Source: Prevotella sp. (GTDB taxonomy: Bacteria; Bacteroidota; Bacteroidia; Bacteroidales; Bacteroidaceae). From it: a stretch of DNA of 59,762 nt. Position 1 is the stretch's first letter. Every line of letters begins with the position of its first letter. Made by a program: the position numbers and the translations under genes. The notes beneath the pieces are model-generated. The model did no database searches. It saw only the letters and a program-made list of their open reading frames with translations, and had not been told where the DNA came from. This document shows, piece after piece, positions 37,345-47,420 of this stretch. The stretch covers positions 1-59,762 of the forward strand of contig JAGCRH010000107.1 of the NCBI GenBank assembly GCA_017964785.1, written 5' to 3'.

Positions 37345-38346
37345 ATGGAAACAAGACATTTGGATTTACACGTGCCGAAGGGTTGGGCGCAGTGCTCGAC
37401 GCGGGAACTGGAGATGATTGCGGAAGAAATGAACCGCAGTCAGATGATGGCCAGCCTTTCGCGGTACCACCCCTTCGACTGGACCGAAATCAAGACGCGA
37501 CTGTTCTTCCGCTTCGCAGAAGTGACGATTGTCAGCCAGTACGTTTACGACGGCGACGAGACCGACGCCCGCTACGGCAATACAACGTTCGTCTGTCGCC
37601 ACCCGTCGCTCGGCAAGGAGACGTTCGAGTTGCAGACGTGGCAGGTGCATTCGTTCATGGAACAGTTGGCTTGGCTCGACGCCACCGACGCGAAAGGCCG
37701 TGCGCTGCCGATGCCGAAGATACTTTGGCCATACCACGAACGGCTGTGGCACTGGCAATGGAAGCGGTGGAAACCCGAGAAGGACTACTATCGACCGGGA
37801 GAGCTGCTCGACGGCCTCTCGTGGCAGCAGTACCGGCTGGCGAACGACTGGATGGAGGTATATACCAATGCCTCGAACGCGCTGATTGCTGAAAGAGAGA
37901 AGCACGCCAAGGCCGATGTAGAACGCATCCGCAGCCTCGCCGAGCAGCAGGAAAACGCCCGTCTGGAGGTGCTGGCGCAACTGTTCTACGTCAGCGACCC
38001 CGCCGAGCCGTCGAAGGTGAAGCCCGCCCCGCGCCGACTGCTGCGCAAGATCAGCGAAGTGGAATGGCAGGTGATTATGTTCTGGTGGTCGAGTATGATG
38101 CAGTATCTGAAGGAGCAGTACCCGAAGTGCTTCAAGTCTTCCGACAAGCGCCCGAGGTCGCGCTCGAAGCAGCAGCCGCTGCCCATCGAACTCTACACCC
38201 GCTCGATGGCCACGCTGCAGAAGTACCTCGGCGGACTGACCGAGGCGGAGATCAACGCCCAGACCGCCCACGCCATCCTGCGCCACCTGAACGACATGGC
38301 CGTCGAAGCCGAGGAAATGGAGAAAATCAGAAAGAAACACAAATAA
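37345..38346 (+). CDS. Hypothetical structural-region protein, 333 aa
   Basis: Starts METRHLDLHVPKGWAQCSTR. First 160 residues mixed with many Trp/Tyr (WPYHERLWHWQWKRWKPEKD); then a helical region (EREKHAKADVERIRSLAEQQ), SEVEWQVIMFWWSSMMQYLK, and a basic C-terminus. Not recognised as portal or capsid. Fourth gene of the packaging operon; 20 nt after the terminase stop. Confidence 0.7.
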   Translation: METRHLDLHVPKGWAQCSTRELEMIAEEMNRSQMMASLSRYHPFDWTEIKTRLFFRFAEVTIVSQYVYDGDETDARYGNTTFVCRHPSLGKETFELQTWQVHSFMEQLAWLDATDAKGRALPMPKILWPYHERLWHWQWKRWKPEKDYYRPGELLDGLSWQQYRLANDWMEVYTNASNALIAEREKHAKADVERIRSLAEQQENARLEVLAQLFYVSDPAEPSKVKPAPRRLLRKISEVEWQVIMFWWSSMMQYLKEQYPKCFKSSDKRPRSRSKQQPLPIELYTRSMATLQKYLGGLTEAEINAQTAHAILRHLNDMAVEAEEMEKIRKKHK

Positions 38347-38358
38347 AACCAAAAGATT

Positions 38359-38922
38359 ATGAGCATTTTCACGTATTTCACGAAGAAGCGCCGCGAGCAA
38401 AGGCGCAAGTTAAAGGAGTTGAAGGCATTCGCCAGCGGGTTTTCGACGCTCGACCGCCTGGAACAGTCAGGACTGTTGACATTTGACGCCAAACAGCGTC
38501 GCCTGTTCATCGCTCAGTCGCTGGCCGTGCTGATGATGCGCAACGCCGAGAGTTGGGTCAACTTCATCACCAACGTCTATCAGTGGCTCTACTATCAGCA
38601 GGCGCAGGAGGCTTGGAATGCCCACTTCCTGAAAGAGGAACTCGCCGCCGTGCGCAAAGCCTCGGTGGGCGAGAACCACCAGACCGTGCAACTCTCGCGT
38701 GCCGACATCGAGCGCATCCGTCTCGCCGCCCGCCAACAGGTGGCCGAGAGCGACATCGAACCTCCAAAGATCGAGCCCTTCGAGTTCTTCATCGTCCAGG
38801 ACACGACCGACGCCGCCGCCAAACTCATCGCGGTCGGCTACTTCAATCCGGAGACCAACGACATGGAACTCGCCCCGTGGTCGGAGGTGGAGCCGCTGAT
38901 AAAAAAGGGTGGAGACAATTAG
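38359..38922 (+). CDS. Hypothetical structural-region protein, 187 aa
   Basis: Starts MSIFTYFTKKRREQRRKLKE. Basic helical N-terminus, long helix through residue 120, then a beta-like end (FEFFIVQDTTDAAAKLIAVG; YFNPETNDMELAPWSEVEP). Last gene of the operon before a bidirectional terminator. No family recognised. Confidence 0.7.
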   Translation: MSIFTYFTKKRREQRRKLKELKAFASGFSTLDRLEQSGLLTFDAKQRRLFIAQSLAVLMMRNAESWVNFITNVYQWLYYQQAQEAWNAHFLKEELAAVRKASVGENHQTVQLSRADIERIRLAARQQVAESDIEPPKIEPFEFFIVQDTTDAAAKLIAVGYFNPETNDMELAPWSEVEPLIKKGGDN

Positions 38923-38933
38923 TCACCACCCTT
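38905..38933. terminator. Bidirectional terminator
   Basis: AAGGGTGG (38905-38912) pairs with CCACCCTT (38926-38933). TCTC plus T-rich on the right and TTTTTTAT on the left side. It separates the rightward packaging operon (stop 38922) from the convergent tape-measure gene (stop 38956). Confidence 0.75.
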
Positions 38934-38955
38934 TCTCTTGATACCTTTATATATA

Positions 38956-41900
38956 TTACTTGTACTTACTCACGAACTTCAATCCCGACTGCACTTCGTC
39001 GATGAGCCCGCCGGTGCCGTACTTCTGGATCTTCGCGGGGATGCCGTTCTTCTGCATGGCGGCGACGGTCTGGGCGAACACACCGATGGCGGCGGTCAGT
39101 GCGCGTGCGTCCTCCGAGGTCAAGTCGGTCTGTTGTTGCGAGGTCGCCTGACCGCTCGGCATGTCTGTCGGTCGGATGGCACTGGCCAGGTCGCTCAGGT
39201 TGCCCTCGTCGAAGGTGCGGGCCTTGCGGGTAGTCATGCCCTTGTCGAACATCACCAGGTCGCGCAGCAAATCAGGCCGGTTCATCTGTATGGCGCGAGT
39301 GGTTTTCCTACCAATCACAATCTCTGGGCCTCTTTCGCCCACCAAGGCTTGCTGGCCGTTGACGGTGGTAGCGATGGGTTCGGTAATCATACTTACCCCG
39401 CTCGGCAGCGACTTCTGGCTGCGAGCCTTATACACGCGACCATCATCACCGACGACCGTCTGCACATTTCCTTCATCATACGTCAGCATGCCAGACGCCA
39501 GTTTCACCTTTTTGGCCGGAGAGTTCGTGTTATTGCTGTTGTTGGATGCGAAGGCAGCGGCGAGCAGTCCGTGTAGCACGGCGGCGATGACGGGGATAAG
39601 TGCGAGACCCCACCAGCCGAGTTGTCCTACGGTCTTGGCGGCGGCGCTGGCCGTACCTGCGGCCACATCGACCTGTGCCTTGCTCAGTGCCTCCGACTTC
39701 GACTGATCGTTCATCATCTTCTCCATAATCATGTTCTGCGCGTACTGCGCCATCATGTCGATGATGCTGTCGCCGACGGCCTGCGCCATCGACTGCCATA
39801 TCTCTTTCCACGTCAGCGAGTCGTCCTCCACGCCGCGTATCATCTCACCGAACTTCTTGCCTATTTTCTGTGCGCCATCCTGAATGGGCTTTGTCAGGCT
39901 GTTGATGGTCTGCACGCGCTTCTGCATCTCCTGCGAAATCTTTGTGGCCATCAAAATCTGTGTATCAAGGAGTGCCGTCTGACGCTCTTTCAACAGGTCT
40001 TCGAGACCCATGCGGCGTTGTGCGAACTCTGCATCAATGGCTGCCTCGTCCTCACCGGCGGCAATGCGGGCGGCACGCTCTTCGGCCCATGCGGCTTCTT
40101 TCTGTGCCAATTGTTGCTCGATGTCGGCTACCTCGCGGGCTCGCCACTCCATACGTTTCTGTATGAGCAGCACTTCCGGGTCTTCGGCTATCGAACCCAG
40201 TCCCTGCTGTTCCCAGAAGGTTGCACCGATGCCCGTGTCTCTCACCTTGGCCTTATTCTCCAGTTCCGTGGTGGTGCGCTCTTCTTCGTCGGTATAGCCC
40301 GCCGCACGGAAGCGCTGTTCTTGCTGCTGCTTCTCGAAGTTGTACGACTCCTTGCGCTTCTTGTAGTAGTTGTCCTCGGCATCCACCAGCGAGAGGTAGA
40401 ATGCCTGAATCTCCTGTTTGTAGCGACTGCTGTTGCGGAGCCACTTGTCGAAGTCTTCTTGGAAGGTCTCGGCCCACGACGAGAAGTGGAACTCCATTCC
40501 GTTCTGTCCTATCGACACGGTAGCCTCGGTGAGTTCGCGCAGCCACTCGGCCAGTTCGTCGGAGTCCTCGTAGTTGACGGCCATCGACTTGCTGCCGTTC
40601 TGTATGAACTTCATGGCTGCCGTGGCGATACTCTGTCGGCGCTGGCGCTGTATGTCCTCCTCAGTAGCGGGTGCCGTGTAGTTTGGTTTCAGTGTCTCGG
40701 CGGGGTTGGCATTGGCAGCGTCCTGTATGCGCTTGGCGGCGGCGCGAGCCGATTCGGTGAGCAGTCCGAGTTGCGTCAGGCGGTTGTCGAACTGGTCGAT
40801 GGCCTGCTGCAGGAAGTCATACTGCTTCAACATCTTCTCCACCTCCTTGGTGCTGTTGTTCAGAATGCGCTGCACCTCGCGGTCGTTGCCAGCCGCATTC
40901 TTATTCAGTTTGTCGCGCATGGCCGTGCTGCTGATACCCTCCACGCCTGCCTTGTCAATGTTGCCGAGGGCGGTGCGCACATTTTCGAGTTTCACTTTTA
41001 AGATGTCATCGAGCAGGTGCTGCGACATATCGCTGGTATCAAACATCAGGTCGCCGATGCGCTGTTTGGTAATCTCCCACGACTTTTCGTCGCGTCCCGA
41101 GATGCCGCGCCGTGCGTCGGCGAGTGCTTGGTTCTTGGCCATGTTCAGTTGGTCAATCATCATGTCGGCCTGCTTCTGCGTCCACGTGCCGTCGGCGGCA
41201 TACGAGGTGATAATCGTCTCTTGCAGACGGTACCACTCCTCAATCTTCGAGATGATGGCGTCGCTGTCGCGCTGTGCGTCCTGCAATTCCTTTCGCAGTG
41301 CCTGCTTGTATTCCGCCTCTGCTTTCTGTTGCTCGCGAAGTTCAGCCTTAGTCAAACGATCACTGTCGATAGGAGTGATGGGCTCCTGCTTGTTCTGATC
41401 GGCAAGATAGGAATCAATGGCATCCTGCTCGGGCTTCCACTTCTTGTTGACTTTACGCATGGCATTCTCTGCGGCACGGTCTTGGCGCAGGAAACTGCCA
41501 GCGGCGAGCAAGGCGTTGGCCTTATCCAGGAACTTACTATTAATGATATTGCCGTAGTTGTTGAACTCACGATTGCCCGCAGCGGCCTGCGTGGCCACCT
41601 CGTCGATAATCTGCTGCGGCAGATTGTAATATTGCTTACCGATTTGGCGCACAAGGTCGTTGATATTCTTACCTTGGTTGTCCTGCGCAAAACCTGTAAT
41701 CCAGTCGGCACCGTACTGACCGAGACCAGCGGCCTGGACACGCTGTTCGTATTCTGTGCGACGCTCGGCACGCCACTGTTCACGCGGCAATACCTGTTCG
41801 TTGATATCCTTCTCTTTCAGTTGCAGGGCGAGTTTGGCACGCAAGGCTTTCGTCACCTCATTATAGGCATTAGCCACGTCGATGGCGGTACTCTTTTCCG

Positions 41901-44900
41901 TCAGAAGGTTCTTCATATACTGACCAAACTTGCTGTTGAAAGTCTGGATGGCTGCCTGACGCTGCTTAGTGCCCTTGTTGGCTTCGTCGATGGCCTTCTT
42001 ATAGCGGCGCAACTCTGCCTCGCCCTTACCATATTCTGTATTTAGGTCGGAAAGGTCTTTCTTGAAGCCTTTCATAAACTCTGAATTGCGCTGCAGTTCC
42101 TCGTTGAGCGACTTGAAGTGGGAATAGAGCGTAGCAACACCCATTGCCACACCAGCGATGATGCCAGCCCAACCTGCAAACGATAAACCACGAATGGCCG
42201 TACTAATAGCGGCAATCAGTCCGCCGAGTTCCCTGATTTTTGTTATCAGTGCAGCGCCGCCAGCCCACATGCCCCAAGTGGCGAAACCAGTAATCAATGC
42301 AGGAATCATCTCGACAATGAGTTTCATTATGCCAAAGATGCCTTGCAATACAATCTTGATGACGGTAGCGCTGGCTTCAGTCTGTGTCAGCGACTTCGAT
42401 ACATCGTACCAAGCCTTTGCAAACTCCTTGGTCAGGTCAATGCCTTCTGGATTGACAAAGGCTTTCTCCCACATATTAGCGGCACGCTGCATGTAGGCTT
42501 CGGCGGTTTCCATCTGGATGGCATACTCCTGAGCCACGGCAGAACCCTCGCTGAATGCCTGACTTGATGTATGCAGGTGTGTTTTCAGCATGTCGATGCG
42601 GTCTGACATCGTAATCATCACGTTGTTCAGACGGGCACCGTCAGAGCCGAGGGCCTTGAATACGCCTTGTGCTTTCAACTGGTCCATGTTCATGCCGTGC
42701 ATCTTGTCGAAAACGGTCACGATGGCTTCCATTGTCTTACCCTCATTGATAAGTGCTGCCAGTTCGCCCTTTTGCATCTGGAGCGACTGCTCGATAGCCT
42801 TGGTGTTACTCTGTATGCTGGTGAATACTTTGTTGAATGCAGTAGCAGATACCTCGGGCATCAGACCCATAGCATCTGAGGCACTACCGAGGGCGAGCAA
42901 CTGGTCGGTCGTGATGTGCGACACGTTGGCCAAGCCCATGAGTCGTTTCGAGAACTCGATGATATTACCTCCCGTCGCAGTAGAAGTAGATGCCAGTTTG
43001 AAGATGGCAGAACCTGCCGAGTCCATTGCCTTCTCCACACCCATCTTCGGAATCAAGCCCATCACCTCGACGAGTTTCGAGATGGCCATCATACTATCCT
43101 CACCAAGATCTTCTTTCAGGGCATTGTTGACCTTAACGGCACTTTTCACAAACGACTCCAGTCCTTCTATACCATAGTTGCCGAAACCGAGTTTAGAGCC
43201 AACGTATGCCAGTTCGTTCAGTTCCTTGATGCTGGAGCGGGTGTCAATCTTAGCGAGGTTCTTGGTGAGTTGGGTGATATCACTCATGGCCAAACCTGAT
43301 ACCTTACGGATATTGGCCAACTGATCAGAGAAGGCGAGGTTAAGTTTCAGAATCTCCTGGAGTTTGTTCTTGATCATATTGAACATGCCGAACACACCGA
43401 CATAGGCCGTGATGTTCTTGACGGCAGTGCTCCAGACGGAGTTCTGCTTGCTTGCTGCCTGCGTCACCTCGTCGATGGCACCCTTCAGTTTCTTCATCTG
43501 AAGCTGCGTCTCGCGGATTTCCTTCTTCTGTCCCGTATTCAGCGACATCAGCTTTTGCTGCAAAGTGTTGTAGGCTTGCTGCAACTCATAGACGGAATGC
43601 TTGCCCGTTTCGCCAGCAACTTTCTCTGCATTGGCAAAGTCCTGCGTCTGTTGCTTGCATTTCTGGATTTGCTCTTGTACCATACGCTTCTTACGGGCAA
43701 CCTCTTCGGCTTCGGCCTTTTGATTGCCTGAGAGACGTTTCTCCTGTGCTTCAAGATTCTTCAAAGCGGTTTCCAGTCTTTCAACCGAAGCGGTAGAAAG
43801 ACCATCCTCGCTGTCGAAATCAAGTCCGTCAAGTGATATCTCGTCAATCAGTTCCCTGATGTCTTGCAACTTGTCTTTTGTCTGGGAGAGTTTCATGGTG
43901 TCGTCAGGATCAAGGTTTACGCCCTCCATCTTCTTGACTTGCTCCTGCAATGCTTTTTCGGCTATTGTCAGTTCATCAAGGGAAACCTTCTCGCCGCGAT
44001 AGGCTCTGATGACAATCTCAGACGCTTCAGCCTCTTTCTGCTGAGCCTGTGCAAGTTCGTGCCATTTGGGCGTCATTTGCTCAATGGCAGCGTCGATTTC
44101 CTGAATATCTCTTTTGAGCTGGTTGTAGCCCAATTCGTCGGGCTTCATCCGAGCGAACTGCTCCTTTCCAGCCTTTGACGCTTCTTGCAGTTCTTCGAGC
44201 GAATAATTGCCAGGGTATTGGGCCATTGGGCGAATATAAGTGGTGTTCAGTTCGTTTCGAGCAGCTTTTATTCGCTTCATATCCTCTTCAATACGTCTGG
44301 TGGCATCTTCATCGACGCCCTTGACCTCCTTTAACTGCAATTCGTAGTTCTTCAAGGCGGTGTTGAGGTCTTTCAGGCTGACGGCTTGGTCGAAGTTCAG
44401 TTTACTCATTACCTCTTCGGTCTGCTTTCTCGCAGAGCGCAATTCGGTAATCTGACGCTCTTCGTCAATAGCCTTTTTCAATTCTGTATTGACGGCTTGG
44501 AGTCGATTGATGGCATCGTCACTGATGCGGAAGAAACCGTCGGCACCTTCTGTGGCTGTGTATAGGCTTTGCAGTCGTTTCTGTTCTGCACGGAGCTGTT
44601 CCGTGTTCATCTGGCTCAAATCAGCATGGCCTGCAACACCAAGTTCGTTGACAGCAATCTGGGCACGGTATTGCTTGGCATAGCCTTGGTATCTTTCACG
44701 AGTGGTAGCGGATGTGGTCTTTGCCGCTTCCTCCTGTACGGCCTGCAGCCCTTGCTTCAACTTGTCGAGCGAGGCATTGTTGAGGTTCTTCAACTGTGCC
44801 TCGGCATCTTTCAGCGACATAGTGAGTCCACGGCGGTCGGAGAGTTCACGCTTGAGGTCGGCCACGACATCGCGCAACTTCTCCAGCTTGGCCTTGCCTT

Positions 44901-45228
44901 CGTCGGTGGATGAAGAGGTCTTGTTGAACTCCTTGGATGTCTCGCGGAGTGCTCGGTTCAGGTCTTTGCCGATGTGACCTGATATGTCGCCCATCACCTT
45001 GTCAATGAGTTCCATGCCGCGCAGCATCTCGTTGATCTTCGCCTTGGTGTCCTCGGCGAGTTTCTGCATCTGCTTGAACTCGGAGGTGTCGGTCTTTCCC
45101 TCGGCCCGCATCTTGTTCAACTGCTCGTTGATGTCGGCATAAATCTGCTTCAGTTTCTTACCGTCATCAATCGCCTTGACCGCATTCGTCGTAATGGTTA
45201 CGACCGCATTTACGTCATGTAGTGCCAT
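38956..45228 (-). CDS. Phage tail tape-measure protein
   Basis: 2090 residues. N-terminal 600 residues are almost continuous coiled coil. Residues about 640-900 carry the tape-measure core (SDITQLTKNLAKIDTRSSIK; TSTATGGNIIEFSKRLMGLA; ATAFNKVFTSIQSNTKAIEQ). Around 940-1040 is a set of hydrophobic segments, and another near 1865-1900, for membrane insertion. The C-terminal part has LVGERGPEIVIGRKTTRAIQ, a common tape-measure tail motif. Family knowledge: the length sets the tail length, roughly 0.15 nm per residue, here about 300 nm. It runs opposite to the packaging operon, from its own GTCCCA promoter. Confidence 0.9.
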   Translation of the reverse strand: MALHDVNAVVTITTNAVKAIDDGKKLKQIYADINEQLNKMRAEGKTDTSEFKQMQKLAEDTKAKINEMLRGMELIDKVMGDISGHIGKDLNRALRETSKEFNKTSSSTDEGKAKLEKLRDVVADLKRELSDRRGLTMSLKDAEAQLKNLNNASLDKLKQGLQAVQEEAAKTTSATTRERYQGYAKQYRAQIAVNELGVAGHADLSQMNTEQLRAEQKRLQSLYTATEGADGFFRISDDAINRLQAVNTELKKAIDEERQITELRSARKQTEEVMSKLNFDQAVSLKDLNTALKNYELQLKEVKGVDEDATRRIEEDMKRIKAARNELNTTYIRPMAQYPGNYSLEELQEASKAGKEQFARMKPDELGYNQLKRDIQEIDAAIEQMTPKWHELAQAQQKEAEASEIVIRAYRGEKVSLDELTIAEKALQEQVKKMEGVNLDPDDTMKLSQTKDKLQDIRELIDEISLDGLDFDSEDGLSTASVERLETALKNLEAQEKRLSGNQKAEAEEVARKKRMVQEQIQKCKQQTQDFANAEKVAGETGKHSVYELQQAYNTLQQKLMSLNTGQKKEIRETQLQMKKLKGAIDEVTQAASKQNSVWSTAVKNITAYVGVFGMFNMIKNKLQEILKLNLAFSDQLANIRKVSGLAMSDITQLTKNLAKIDTRSSIKELNELAYVGSKLGFGNYGIEGLESFVKSAVKVNNALKEDLGEDSMMAISKLVEVMGLIPKMGVEKAMDSAGSAIFKLASTSTATGGNIIEFSKRLMGLANVSHITTDQLLALGSASDAMGLMPEVSATAFNKVFTSIQSNTKAIEQSLQMQKGELAALINEGKTMEAIVTVFDKMHGMNMDQLKAQGVFKALGSDGARLNNVMITMSDRIDMLKTHLHTSSQAFSEGSAVAQEYAIQMETAEAYMQRAANMWEKAFVNPEGIDLTKEFAKAWYDVSKSLTQTEASATVIKIVLQGIFGIMKLIVEMIPALITGFATWGMWAGGAALITKIRELGGLIAAISTAIRGLSFAGWAGIIAGVAMGVATLYSHFKSLNEELQRNSEFMKGFKKDLSDLNTEYGKGEAELRRYKKAIDEANKGTKQRQAAIQTFNSKFGQYMKNLLTEKSTAIDVANAYNEVTKALRAKLALQLKEKDINEQVLPREQWRAERRTEYEQRVQAAGLGQYGADWITGFAQDNQGKNINDLVRQIGKQYYNLPQQIIDEVATQAAAGNREFNNYGNIINSKFLDKANALLAAGSFLRQDRAAENAMRKVNKKWKPEQDAIDSYLADQNKQEPITPIDSDRLTKAELREQQKAEAEYKQALRKELQDAQRDSDAIISKIEEWYRLQETIITSYAADGTWTQKQADMMIDQLNMAKNQALADARRGISGRDEKSWEITKQRIGDLMFDTSDMSQHLLDDILKVKLENVRTALGNIDKAGVEGISSTAMRDKLNKNAAGNDREVQRILNNSTKEVEKMLKQYDFLQQAIDQFDNRLTQLGLLTESARAAAKRIQDAANANPAETLKPNYTAPATEEDIQRQRRQSIATAAMKFIQNGSKSMAVNYEDSDELAEWLRELTEATVSIGQNGMEFHFSSWAETFQEDFDKWLRNSSRYKQEIQAFYLSLVDAEDNYYKKRKESYNFEKQQQEQRFRAAGYTDEEERTTTELENKAKVRDTGIGATFWEQQGLGSIAEDPEVLLIQKRMEWRAREVADIEQQLAQKEAAWAEERAARIAAGEDEAAIDAEFAQRRMGLEDLLKERQTALLDTQILMATKISQEMQKRVQTINSLTKPIQDGAQKIGKKFGEMIRGVEDDSLTWKEIWQSMAQAVGDSIIDMMAQYAQNMIMEKMMNDQSKSEALSKAQVDVAAGTASAAAKTVGQLGWWGLALIPVIAAVLHGLLAAAFASNNSNNTNSPAKKVKLASGMLTYDEGNVQTVVGDDGRVYKARSQKSLPSGVSMITEPIATTVNGQQALVGERGPEIVIGRKTTRAIQMNRPDLLRDLVMFDKGMTTRKARTFDEGNLSDLASAIRPTDMPSGQATSQQQTDLTSEDARALTAAIGVFAQTVAAMQKNGIPAKIQKYGTGGLIDEVQSGLKFVSKYK

Positions 45229-45257
45229 ATTCTGTGTTGGATTTTATTAATTTTCGG

Positions 45258-45291
45258 TAAAGGTAATGCCGCAAACAATCCAATTTGGGAC
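45258..45291 (-). promoter_or_regulatory. GTCCCA-class promoter of the tape measure
   Basis: Leftward GTCCCA (45291-45286), 20 nt, TACCTTTA (45265-45258; last base off consensus). Back-to-back with the promoter of 45371. Confidence 0.6.
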
Positions 45292-45307
45292 ATAGCCCTC
45301 GGAGCAA

Positions 45308-45340
45308 GTCCCATTTTGGCGGGAAAATGTTGTATCTTTG
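45308..45340 (+). promoter_or_regulatory. GTCCCA-class promoter of gene 45371
   Basis: GTCCCA (45308-45313), 19 nt, TATCTTTG (45333-45340). The opposing GTCCCA elements of this promoter and the tape-measure promoter are separated by 16 bp and form an apparent dyad. Confidence 0.7.
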
Positions 45341-45370
45341 TGGTGAAGTAATAATAAAAAGATATAGACT

Positions 45371-45919
45371 ATGGCACGACCGACAGGTAATCCGCAGTGG
45401 CCTTTGAAACGGGCGGTGTCGAGGTTTCATCGCGACACATTGGAAAATTTGAGACGAAACATGGAGACACAGAAGGTGTTCCCGAACGAAATCTATCCGG
45501 GCTTCCGCAAGGTGAACGAAGAGCGCAAGCGCATGGCTAAGGGCGACCACAACAAGGGATGGTTTGCCAGCGGCGAGGGCGCACGGTCGTTCGAGGGCAG
45601 GATTCTAAGCGACGACGGGGCTGGGAATGTAACACTGGAATACCGCTACCGTCAATACCTCAGATTCGTGGATATGGGTGTGATGGCCGGTGTGTCGAAG
45701 GAGGACGTGGAACGTTCAAGGAAGGTGCGCTACTATCAGCGATACATCCGCAAGTGGGCTCCGAAGGCTTCGTTCTCGCATCGTCCGGGTATCATGCCAG
45801 AACTGGCGCATACCGAAACGCGACTGGCAACATACCTGCGCGACTTCTACGGATGGGATTTCATAGATACGATTGCAGGCATCGAAGAGAAGGCGGTGGA
45901 GGTCGTGTTGAGACCATAG
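45371..45919 (+). CDS. Hypothetical tail-region protein, 182 aa
   Basis: Starts MARPTGNPQWPLKRAVSRFH. Basic N-terminal helices (RHDTLENLRRNMETQ-like), RYRQYLRFVDMGVMAGVSKE in the middle, then PELAHTETRLATYLRDFYGW. A single rightward gene between two leftward ones. Layout resembles small tail-completion proteins (HK97 gp10 type), but the match is weak. Its promoter class links it to the structural genes. Confidence 0.6.
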   Translation: MARPTGNPQWPLKRAVSRFHRDTLENLRRNMETQKVFPNEIYPGFRKVNEERKRMAKGDHNKGWFASGEGARSFEGRILSDDGAGNVTLEYRYRQYLRFVDMGVMAGVSKEDVERSRKVRYYQRYIRKWAPKASFSHRPGIMPELAHTETRLATYLRDFYGWDFIDTIAGIEEKAVEVVLRP

Positions 45920-46027
45920 CGGCCTTATACCTTTATATATATTATATAGGGCGCAGAAAAATCGTGTGCGGCTGGCCATCGCGGTCGGTCGCACACTTCG
46001 CTTACGTTTAATTAAAAAAATCTTTGG

Positions 46028-46600
46028 TTATTCGTCGTAATCTTCACTGTTGACGCAGAGGGGGCGGGGGTCGATGCCGTAGAACTCGATGCCCATCAGC
46101 CACCAGCCGTTGAGGTGGACGGGGGTGGTCCAGAAGGCGGTCTTGTTGATGCGCAGTCCGCGCAGTCCCTCGCGAGTCTCGCGGTCGGTGAGCGAGAAGA
46201 AGGGGTTGCTGACGTCGGTGCGCCCGTTGTTGGCCCACTCTTGCAGTCGGGCTACCCAGGCGATGAGTGCGGCGGTCATGCGGAGCAGTTCGCGCTTGCA
46301 GTCGGCGGCTCCCAGTTCATCGACCACGTTGTTGGGCGCTCCCTTCTGCTTCACGGCGAGGTAGATGCCCCAGAAGCGGTCGAGGCGGTTGGGGTTATCG
46401 CTGTTCACCTGTCCGTCCTCTGCCATTCGGAACAGCAGGCAGGGCTTGTCAATCAGGTTCATATTGCGGCTCCACTCGCTCTGCAGGTCGATCTCCTGAA
46501 TGCGGAAGAAGCGCTTGTCCTTCGACTTGGCGGCGGGGTCGTGCTTGATGCGCTTGTACTTCGTCGCCCAGTATTCTAATACGTTATCGAATGCGAACAT
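46028..46600 (-). CDS. Hypothetical tail-region protein, 190 aa
   Basis: Starts MFAFDNVLEYWATKYKRIKH. Helical middle (CKRELLRMTAALIAWVARLQ), ends WLMGIEFYGIDPRPLCVNSE. No family. It follows the amidase gene (stop 46620) by 20 nt in the same leftward operon. Confidence 0.7.
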   Translation of the reverse strand: MFAFDNVLEYWATKYKRIKHDPAAKSKDKRFFRIQEIDLQSEWSRNMNLIDKPCLLFRMAEDGQVNSDNPNRLDRFWGIYLAVKQKGAPNNVVDELGAADCKRELLRMTAALIAWVARLQEWANNGRTDVSNPFFSLTDRETREGLRGLRINKTAFWTTPVHLNGWWLMGIEFYGIDPRPLCVNSEDYDE

Positions 46601-46619
46601 AATTATAATGGTTTTGAGA

Positions 46620-47378
46620 TTATATATTCCGATACGCCCGCTTCGCGTCGAACGACGGGCAGTCCTTGATCCACTCGCTCGGCTCGATGGTGCCGTTGTG
46701 GTTCAGGTCGGGCGAGAAGTCGCGGTGTCCCTGGATGGTGGCCTTTGGATAGAGTTTCCGCAGGTCCATCAGCAGCGCCAGCAGCGACGCTTTCTGCTGG
46801 TCGGTGCGCGTGTCCTTCGCCCTCAGCCGCGAGTAGGCCACGCCCGGCTTGTCCTCCAGTCCGCCGACGTAGGCGATGCCGATGCTGTACGAGTTGTAGC
46901 CGCTCACGTGTGCCCCGCTGACGTCCACGTCGCGCCCCTGATGCACCGTGCCGTCGCGATAGACGACGTAGTGGTAGCCGATGTCGCTCCATCCCTGCGC
47001 CCGGTGCTCCTTGCGGATTTGCTCCATCGTCAGGTTCTGTCCCTCGCGGCTCGCCGTACAATGCACCGCGATATAGTCAATCCTCCGCTTCGAGCGTTTC
47101 AGGGTGATGGCCCTGCCGCCGTAGGCCGCCGTCACCCACTGCAGGTTGCCCGTATTTGTGTTTGCGTTTTGCGCCGGCATCACGGCGGCAATCCCCATCG
47201 CCGCTAAGGTGCGCGGCCCTGCCACTCCGTCTGGAGTCAGCGAATGAGCCTTCTGCCAGTTCCTCACCGCCTCCGTTGTGAGTTTACCCCAGATAGAATC
47301 GGGATAACATCCGACGACCTTTTGGATCATTGCCACCACTGGCCCGCGTGATCCTTCGCGATAAGTCATCATTCCCAT
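46620..47378 (-). CDS. N-acetylmuramoyl-L-alanine amidase (endolysin)
   Basis: 252 residues from MGMMTYREGSRGPVV (ATG 47378). Residues 5-62 are a peptidoglycan-binding domain (type 1: VVAMIQKVVGCYPDSIWGKL). Residues 100-245 are an Amidase_2/T7-lysozyme domain: zinc ligands H106 (VHCTAS), H218 (GHRDFSPD) and C240, catalytic Y135 (GYHYVV) and K238 (KDC). No signal peptide, so release needs a holin; none is obvious. It cleaves the amide between MurNAc and L-Ala. In one operon with the HU-like gene and a unknown tail-region gene, under a GTCCCA promoter. Confidence 0.9.
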   Translation of the reverse strand: MGMMTYREGSRGPVVAMIQKVVGCYPDSIWGKLTTEAVRNWQKAHSLTPDGVAGPRTLAAMGIAAVMPAQNANTNTGNLQWVTAAYGGRAITLKRSKRRIDYIAVHCTASREGQNLTMEQIRKEHRAQGWSDIGYHYVVYRDGTVHQGRDVDVSGAHVSGYNSYSIGIAYVGGLEDKPGVAYSRLRAKDTRTDQQKASLLALLMDLRKLYPKATIQGHRDFSPDLNHNGTIEPSEWIKDCPSFDAKRAYRNI

Positions 47379-47420
47379 AGTCTGTATAATTGTAAAATAG
47401 TAAATAGTCAAATTGTCAAA

